Below are positions 59,215 through 64,000 of a stretch of DNA of 64,000 nucleotides, in pieces. Position 1 is the stretch's first letter; the number at the start of each line of letters is the position of its first letter. The notes under the pieces were generated by a model. That model ran no database searches. It was not told where the DNA came from and saw only the letters and a list, made by a program, of their open reading frames with translations. The DNA is from PALSA-350 sp963794165 (GTDB taxonomy: Bacteria; Acidobacteriota; Terriglobia; Terriglobales; Acidobacteriaceae). The stretch lies in assembly GCA_963794165.1 (NCBI GenBank), contig CAWCCT010000009.1:310001-374000 (forward strand), written 5' to 3'. The position numbers were made by a program, and so were the translations under genes.

Positions 59215-60294
59215 CTACCGCCCCTTGACGCCCAATCTCAGGGCGGCATCTGCGACCCGATCCGCCGCGTGGCGGACTACGTCCCCTTCGGCAGCAAAGT
59301 CGCCGGCGATGCAACGCACCCCGAGAGCCTCGATCGCCTCAATATCCGCGACGATCGGTGAAGCCCCTTCCCCGGCATAGCGATCGAGCAAAGCCCGCGA
59401 GACGGGCGCCGTATTCACCAGGGCGTAGTCAAAGATGGGGCCGTGCGCGTGCTCATAAATGCGCTCAATATGCTGCGAGGCGGTGAGGTTGAGGCTCTCA
59501 TTGGCCTGGGTCATCAGGTTGCAGATGTAAACCCTGACCCCACGGGACGAGGCCAGCGCCTCGGAAACCCCTTTGACCAGCAGGTTGGTAATAATACTGG
59601 TGAAAAGGGAACCCGGGCCAATCGTGACCAGGTCGGCACGTTCAATGGCCTCCAGCGTTTCCGGCAGCGGCGCTGCATCCGCCGGCTCCAGCATCAGCTC
59701 AGCGATGCGTTGGCGGCTGGCGGTGATATTGGTCTCTCCGCTTACCAGCGAACCGTCATCCATGCGGGCGGCCAGGGACACGTTGGCGTTGGTTACGGGG
59801 TAAATGTGGCCGCGGGTGGCAAGCACCTGCGAGGAGAGTTTGATCGCCTGCGCGAAATCCCCAGTAATTTCCAGCAAGGCAGCGACAAAGAGATTTCCGA
59901 AACTATGGCCTTCGAGTCCCTCACCCGCGGTAAAGCGATGACGGAAGAGGCGGGAGATCAGGTGCTCATCTTCAGAAAGAGCGACCATGCAGTTGCGCAG
60001 ATCGCCGGGCGGCAGCATGTTAAAGCCGCGGCGCAGCCTTCCGCTGGAGCCCCCATCGTCGGTTACAGTGACCACCGCAGCCAAGTCGGAGATGAGGCAG
60101 GGCGCGTCATTGCAGTCGGCGGAAGATTGGTGAGGGGATGCGACGTAACGCCGTAGCCCGCGCAACAGCGTGGAAAGGCCAGTACCTCCACCGATGGCCA
60201 CCACCCGGATACCGGGGAGGTCGGTGCTCCTCCGAACCGCATGGGCCTTAGCGGACCTTGGCCTGGCCAGGGTGGGGGAGAGAGTTTTCACCAT
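59215..60294 (-). CDS. yvcK: YvcK/CofD-family gluconeogenesis factor
   Basis: The 359-residue length fits YvcK. Motifs are VVAIGGGTGLSTLLRGLRRY, VVTVTDDGGSSGRLRRGFNM, LPPGDLRNCMVALSEDEHLI, FRHRFTAGEGLEGHSFGNLF, LVTIGPGSLFTSIITNLLVK and YICNLMTQANESLNLTASQH. YvcK binds UDP-sugars and is needed for growth on gluconeogenic carbon and for cell-wall regulation. The common partners rapZ and whiA are not in view. It converges on rlmN across the composite repeat. Confidence 0.94.
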   Translation of the reverse strand: MVKTLSPTLARPRSAKAHAVRRSTDLPGIRVVAIGGGTGLSTLLRGLRRYVASPHQSSADCNDAPCLISDLAAVVTVTDDGGSSGRLRRGFNMLPPGDLRNCMVALSEDEHLISRLFRHRFTAGEGLEGHSFGNLFVAALLEITGDFAQAIKLSSQVLATRGHIYPVTNANVSLAARMDDGSLVSGETNITASRQRIAELMLEPADAAPLPETLEAIERADLVTIGPGSLFTSIITNLLVKGVSEALASSRGVRVYICNLMTQANESLNLTASQHIERIYEHAHGPIFDYALVNTAPVSRALLDRYAGEGASPIVADIEAIEALGVRCIAGDFAAEGDVVRHAADRVADAALRLGVKGR

Positions 60295-60407
60295 AGAGCA
60301 ATCACACAGCTTGAGCGAGGCCGCATTGGCCGGAGTAATCGTCGCATCGCTCTAACCTACGCCCGCAAGCAACGTCGGGCGATTCCCTGAAAGCGGGAGC
60401 GGGGCGC

Positions 60408-60989
60408 TTATGGAACTTCGGGGTAGAGCAACTCGGTGAAACGGGGATCATCAGCCATGTCCTGAAAATCTGAATCGCTGCGCGCCTGGATGCGGTTGCG
60501 TGGGCTTAGTTCAATCGCCTTGGCCAGGTGCTCGAGGCAGGGTTCAGCCAGCCCCGTCATGCTTTCCAGGATGGCCAGCCCATAATAGGCATAATCGGCA
60601 GCAGGGTTGGTTTTGAGAATCCCCTGAAACTGATCGCGAGCCTCTTCATAAAATCCCGTATTCAAAAGGGAAATAGCGTAGTCGTACTGCTCCTCGGTGT
60701 TATCGAAGGAGAGACCGCTCTGTTGGGCACGGCGCTGGCAGGCGACAAGATAGACGCGCGCCCGTTCTAATATCTCCGCCGGACCTTCCTCGCTGAGTCT
60801 TTCAAAAACCGCCCGTGCTTTCTCGTACTTGCCTTCATGCATCCACTGCAGCGCGTTCTGATATTCACTCAGGGCCTTCTGATGCGAAGCATTGGGCATA
60901 GGGCGCGCCTTGCCCTCAATGGTGCGAGGATTGCGCCGAGCGGGATTACCCTGACCTGTGTTTTGCATACCCACTCTTCTTTCGTTCAA
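60408..60989 (-). CDS. Tetratricopeptide-repeat protein
   Basis: The 193-residue start is uncertain (ATGs at 60989, 60968 and 60896). The protein has TPR helices: ALSEYQNALQWMHEGKYEKA, ARVYLVACQRRAQQSGLSFD, YDYAISLLNTGFYEEARDQF, QGILKTNPAADYAYYGLAIL and PCLEHLAKAIELSPRNRIQA. The C-terminus, FQDMADDPRFTELL, is common to many bacterial TPR scaffold proteins. It has no signal peptide or membrane helix, so it is cytoplasmic. The partner is unknown. Confidence 0.82.
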   Translation of the reverse strand: MNERRVGMQNTGQGNPARRNPRTIEGKARPMPNASHQKALSEYQNALQWMHEGKYEKARAVFERLSEEGPAEILERARVYLVACQRRAQQSGLSFDNTEEQYDYAISLLNTGFYEEARDQFQGILKTNPAADYAYYGLAILESMTGLAEPCLEHLAKAIELSPRNRIQARSDSDFQDMADDPRFTELLYPEVP

Positions 60990-61133
60990 GTGCTACTGGC
61001 TTCAAATTCGTCTTTATACGCACCCGCGGGGCGTACGTCAACCCGGCGAGCCTCTCGGCATCCTTGGCAAGACTGTAGCACGGGCACCCGGTAACCGCTT
61101 CATTATAGGGGGAGGGGTGAGCGGTCCCTCGAA

Positions 61134-61733
61134 TCAGGACTTCGATCCGTATACGGCCGGGTTGAGCGCCGGGTCGTTATACATCTTTAGTTGCCGATAC
61201 AGCTTGAAGCTGCGCCTGCCATGGAGAACCTGCCGCCAAAGCTGTTCCAGCGATGCGGCTAAATCGTTTCGCTGCTCCAGCAGGATACTCAGACGTTCGC
61301 GATTGCGCTCGGCATGTCCGGGGGGAGCCTCTGGACGATCGATCTCTTCCCGGGTATGAAACAGTTTAAGGGCAAGAATCGAAAGCCTGTCCAGGATCAG
61401 CCCGGGAGACTCGGAATGCAGTTCAGCGCCGGGAGTTGGCAGGTTCTGCCCGCGGAGGAAGTCCAGCAGCATCCGGTCGCACTGCTCGGTGAGATCGTTG
61501 CGGCGCTGGTTGGCGCGGTCGATGAAGCGCTTGATGCGGGCAACATCGTGGTCGCTGGCTTCAGGAGTGCGGGCCTCGTCTTCGGCGTGCCAAAGCTCGA
61601 AATTGGCCAGGTGCTGCTCGGCTATCACGCGCTCGAATCCTGCGAGCGACGCGGAAACAGCCGGAATCTCCCGGTGCCAGGCCGCGGTGCAACGGTCGTG
61701 CAGCAAAATCACCTGCGACGCGTTGAGGAGCAT
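61134..61733 (-). CDS. DUF4254-domain protein
   Basis: The 199-residue helical protein matches DUF4254: LHDRCTAAWHREIPAVSASL, VIAEQHLANFELWHAEDEAR, DHDVARIKRFIDRANQRRND, GLILDRLSILALKLFHTREE, NRERLSILLEQRNDLAASLE and a C-terminal SFKLYRQLKMYNDPALNPA. The domain is common in Bacteroidota and Acidobacteriota, often near glycosyltransferases or lipopolysaccharide genes. No activity is known to me. It follows a tRNA-Lys gene on the same strand. Confidence 0.85.
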   Translation of the reverse strand: MLLNASQVILLHDRCTAAWHREIPAVSASLAGFERVIAEQHLANFELWHAEDEARTPEASDHDVARIKRFIDRANQRRNDLTEQCDRMLLDFLRGQNLPTPGAELHSESPGLILDRLSILALKLFHTREEIDRPEAPPGHAERNRERLSILLEQRNDLAASLEQLWRQVLHGRRSFKLYRQLKMYNDPALNPAVYGSKS

Positions 61734-61798
61734 GGTATGTCACCGGAAAGAGCCTCAAATGTGCTGCACCCGTGGCGCAACCAGTTAGCTCCGTTACG

Positions 61799-61874
61799 TG
61801 GTGAGCTCGGTGGGAATCGAACCCACGACCCACGCATTAAAAGTGCGTTGCTCTACCGACTGAGCTACGAGCTC
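61799..61874 (-). tRNA. tRNA-Lys (anticodon TTT)
   Basis: On the minus strand the 76-nt gene reads with 7-bp acceptor GAGCTCG / CGAGCTC, D-arm AGCTCAGTCGGTAGAGC, anticodon arm with loop ACTTTTAAT (anticodon TTT), T-arm GTGGGTTCGATTCCCAC, discriminator A and an encoded CCA (61799-61801 complement). It decodes AAA and AAG. It lies alone, upstream of the DUF4254 gene. Confidence 0.95.
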
Positions 61875-61975
61875 CTTCTCTACTTAGTTTCCAAAGTACC
61901 ACAATGGGCAAAGGCAGTTGACATGCCCAACTGGTAGCACGGCGGCCAATTGCAGGTTATGTTTAGGAAACACAC

Positions 61976-63082
61976 GTGAGGCGCGAAATGACCGAGAGAC
62001 GATCTGAGCCGGATCAGCGCGCAGTGCCTCAGGATATGGCGACGCTCTACTCCCGGGCCCACAAACAGGGGACCAGCTACGGGGATTTTTTCGCGTCGCG
62101 CAATGACGTCCGTGGCCAGTTCCGGCAGCGGACCGTGCGTAAGCCAGTCGCGCCACCTGCGGTTGTACCGCCGCTTCAGGCTGAAGAACAAGTCCGGTCA
62201 ATCGAAGAGCCCCAAATGCCGTGTTCCACCGAGGCGGTGTCCACGCGATGGTATGCGCTGCAGTCTGCTTTTAGCCCAGTGGAGATAGCTGAGGAGCCGG
62301 CGCAGGTGAGCCTGGAAGGGGCGCCCCCCGTGCTTTCCGTTTTGTCGCTTGCCGGCGGTGTGGGAAAGACCTGCCTGGTGGCCACCTTGGGGCGCGCGCT
62401 TGCGGCGCTCGGGGAGCGCGTGCTGCTCGCGGATACGGCAGCCGTCGGGTTGCTGCCGTTCTATTTCGGTTCGCGCGAGTTCAGGCCCGGTGTAGTGCGC
62501 ACCTTTTCCCCACCTGCTTCCGCTGCTGGATCCGAGACAGACGCGCCGGTGCAGGTTCTAAACCTCCAGGCTGAGCGTTATCCCGCGAACGGCCCTGAGC
62601 ATGACGCTTTGCTAGGAGAACTGTTGCGCGATGGGCGGGGGACAAGCCGCATCCTAGTGGATGTGGCAACAGCCAGCCGGGAAGTCACCAGCCGTCTGTT
62701 GCTGCTTCGGCCGACGGTTCTGGTGCCCGTACTGCCGGACATGAGCTCGGTGGCCAGCCTGGGATTGCTCCAGGTGTTGTTGGCCGACGAGGATGGAGTG
62801 CCGTCAGCGACTGTTTACCTGTTGAACCAATTCGATGCCTCGGTGCAGTTGCACGTGGACGTGCGCGCCGCGCTGCAGCAGCAAATGGGCGATCGCCTGC
62901 TGCCTTTCGTGCTCCGTCGCAGCTCCGCCGTGAGCGAGGCACTGGCCGAGGGAATGACCGTGATTGATTACGCGCCTGATTCGGAGGCGGCAGAAGACTA
63001 TCGCAGTCTGGCTGGTTGGCTGCGCAGCTTCGCCCCGCCCGCGGTAGTTGGGAACGGTGGGGTGCGCTGGAGCGAGCGATAG
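61976..63082 (+). CDS. BcsQ/YhjQ-like MinD/ParA-family ATPase
   Basis: The 368-residue protein has starts at GTG 61976 or ATG 61988. The N-terminal about 110 residues are a variable, Pro-rich extension (YSRAHKQGTSYGDFFASRND). The ATPase domain follows: VLSVLSLAGGVGKTCLVATL with the deviant Walker A (GGVGKT), VLLADTAAVGLLPFYFGSRE, ILVDVATASREVTSRLLLLR and VYLLNQFDASVQLHVDVRAA. This is the BcsQ (YhjQ) branch, which places and supports cellulose synthase at the pole. No bcsA or bcsB is in view, though they may lie past the right edge. Confidence 0.83.
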   Translation: MRREMTERRSEPDQRAVPQDMATLYSRAHKQGTSYGDFFASRNDVRGQFRQRTVRKPVAPPAVVPPLQAEEQVRSIEEPQMPCSTEAVSTRWYALQSAFSPVEIAEEPAQVSLEGAPPVLSVLSLAGGVGKTCLVATLGRALAALGERVLLADTAAVGLLPFYFGSREFRPGVVRTFSPPASAAGSETDAPVQVLNLQAERYPANGPEHDALLGELLRDGRGTSRILVDVATASREVTSRLLLLRPTVLVPVLPDMSSVASLGLLQVLLADEDGVPSATVYLLNQFDASVQLHVDVRAALQQQMGDRLLPFVLRRSSAVSEALAEGMTVIDYAPDSEAAEDYRSLAGWLRSFAPPAVVGNGGVRWSER

Positions 63083-63087
63083 GGTTT

Positions 63088-63930
63088 ATGAAGGCCACTC
63101 ACAAATGGTTTGTTGCGGCGCTCTTGCTGTTGTTCTGGCCGGCGTGCATCGCGCATGCATCGCCCCCAGCCGAGATCGAAAGCGGCTTTCAAAGTATGTA
63201 CAACCTGGAATTCGGCCAGGCCCATCAGGACTTTTCTACCTTTGAGCGGTTGCATCCGGACGATCCTTTGGGACCGGTATCGCAAGCGGCCGGGTACTTG
63301 TTTGCGGAGTTTGCCCGTCTCGGCATCCTGGAGAGTGAACTCTTCACCAACGATAAGACCTTCGAAAACCGCACCAAGCTTGCCCCTGACCCCAAGGTAC
63401 GCGAGCAGTTCAATCAGGCCGTCAATACTAGCGACCAGCTTGCGGATGCGGTGCTAAAGCAGCATCCAGAGGATAGCAACGCTCTGTTTTCCAAGATCCT
63501 GGCGCTTGGCCTGCGATCCGATTATTCCGCCATGATCGATAAGCAGGACTTTGCCGCGCTCCGCTATATGAAGCAAGGGCGAATTCTTGCGCAACAGTTA
63601 CTGAAGCAAAAGCCGGATGCCTACGATGCGCTACTGGCTGTCGGCGTGGAAAACTACTTGACCGGCATCAAGCCGGCCCCGGTGCGTTGGATGCTAAGCC
63701 TGGGCGGTATCGACCCTAATAAGGAGCAGGGCATTCGCGAACTGCAGCAAACCGCCGCTCATGGAATTCTCTTGAAGCCCTTTGCGAAGCTGTTGTTGGC
63801 GGTGGCCGCCTTGCGCGACAAAAACAACGCAGAAGGCTGTGACCTGCTCCATCAACTGGCGGTGGCCTATCCGCGCAATGCGCTTTACCGCGACAACGCT
63901 CCAGAATGTCATGGAGTTGTAAGCCACTAG
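63088..63930 (+). CDS. Exported hypothetical protein with TPR-like helices
   Basis: The ATG at 63088, 5 bp after the BcsQ-like stop, gives 280 residues with a signal peptide (WFVAALLLLFWPACIAHASP). The rest is helical with weak TPR pattern: MYNLEFGQAHQDFSTFERLH, PDDPLGPVSQAAGYLFAEFA, DQLADAVLKQHPEDSNALFS, QQLLKQKPDAYDALLAVGVE and LLAVAALRDKNNAEGCDLLH. It ends with two Cys. A periplasmic scaffold role for glucan secretion is possible because of the BcsQ-like neighbour, but this is a guess. Confidence 0.75.
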   Translation: MKATHKWFVAALLLLFWPACIAHASPPAEIESGFQSMYNLEFGQAHQDFSTFERLHPDDPLGPVSQAAGYLFAEFARLGILESELFTNDKTFENRTKLAPDPKVREQFNQAVNTSDQLADAVLKQHPEDSNALFSKILALGLRSDYSAMIDKQDFAALRYMKQGRILAQQLLKQKPDAYDALLAVGVENYLTGIKPAPVRWMLSLGGIDPNKEQGIRELQQTAAHGILLKPFAKLLLAVAALRDKNNAEGCDLLHQLAVAYPRNALYRDNAPECHGVVSH

Positions 63931-64000
63931 CAGGATGTGTGTTTTTACGGCGACAACGGGTATGGTTTCGACAACAGAAGCTCATCGGATGCTGAATCTT

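Overview
The window reads as a chromosomal segment of an Acidobacteriota bacterium, most likely Terriglobia. This is inferred from gene content: an Oar-like TonB receptor with a carboxypeptidase-regulatory N-terminus, DUF1800, DUF1080, LssY_C and glycoamylase-like proteins, a PilMNO-type IV pilus cluster, many Tat/Sec-exported enzymes, GC-rich codons and many small dispersed palindromic repeats. There is no rRNA operon and no phage or IS transposase. Indels in homopolymer runs in two genes suggest consensus errors rather than decay.

Layout. 1-6.2 kb: the edge of an exported amidohydrolase, an LssY_C/beta-barrel protein, a group II PLP decarboxylase, a repeated-motif surface protein and a VapBC-type toxin-antitoxin pair. 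6.2-16.7 kb (minus strand): a large TonB-dependent receptor; an exported operon of a SelA-like PLP enzyme, RidA and an amidohydrolase; then an ECF sigma factor / membrane protein / covalent flavoprotein oxidase / lactonase operon. 16.8-33.6 kb: mixed metabolic and envelope genes, including a prokaryotic pentameric ligand-gated channel homologue, a TetR-MFS divergent pair, an SDR pair with an ArsR-like regulator, DUF1080, a glycoamylase-like enzyme, YihY/BrkB and a flippase.

33.8-37.9 kb: the most notable block. A GntR(YtrA)-type regulator, an ABC ATPase and permease are followed by homologues of aldehyde-deformylating oxygenase and long-chain acyl-ACP reductase, the two-enzyme fatty-acid-to-alkane pathway best known from cyanobacteria. 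The key metal ligands and the catalytic Cys appear conserved.

38-46 kb: AraC regulator, DUF1479 protein, peroxiredoxin, ffh, ferritin-like protein, ICMT-like protein and DUF1800 protein. 46.6-56 kb (minus strand): a type IV pilus / type II secretion-like operon (pilin, LolA-like, YCF48-like, PilC, PilB, PilM, PilN, PilO, PilP-like, Gly/Ser-rich pseudopilin). 56-64 kb: M16 peptidase, rlmN, a composite tandem-repeat element, yvcK, TPR proteins, DUF4254, tRNA-Lys(TTT) and a BcsQ/MinD-like ATPase.

Dispersed repeats are concentrated in gaps between convergent genes. They include 42-, 58-, 88- and 90-bp inverted-repeat arms and a 107-bp MITE-like element inserted, with an apparent 3-bp target duplication, into another repeat.
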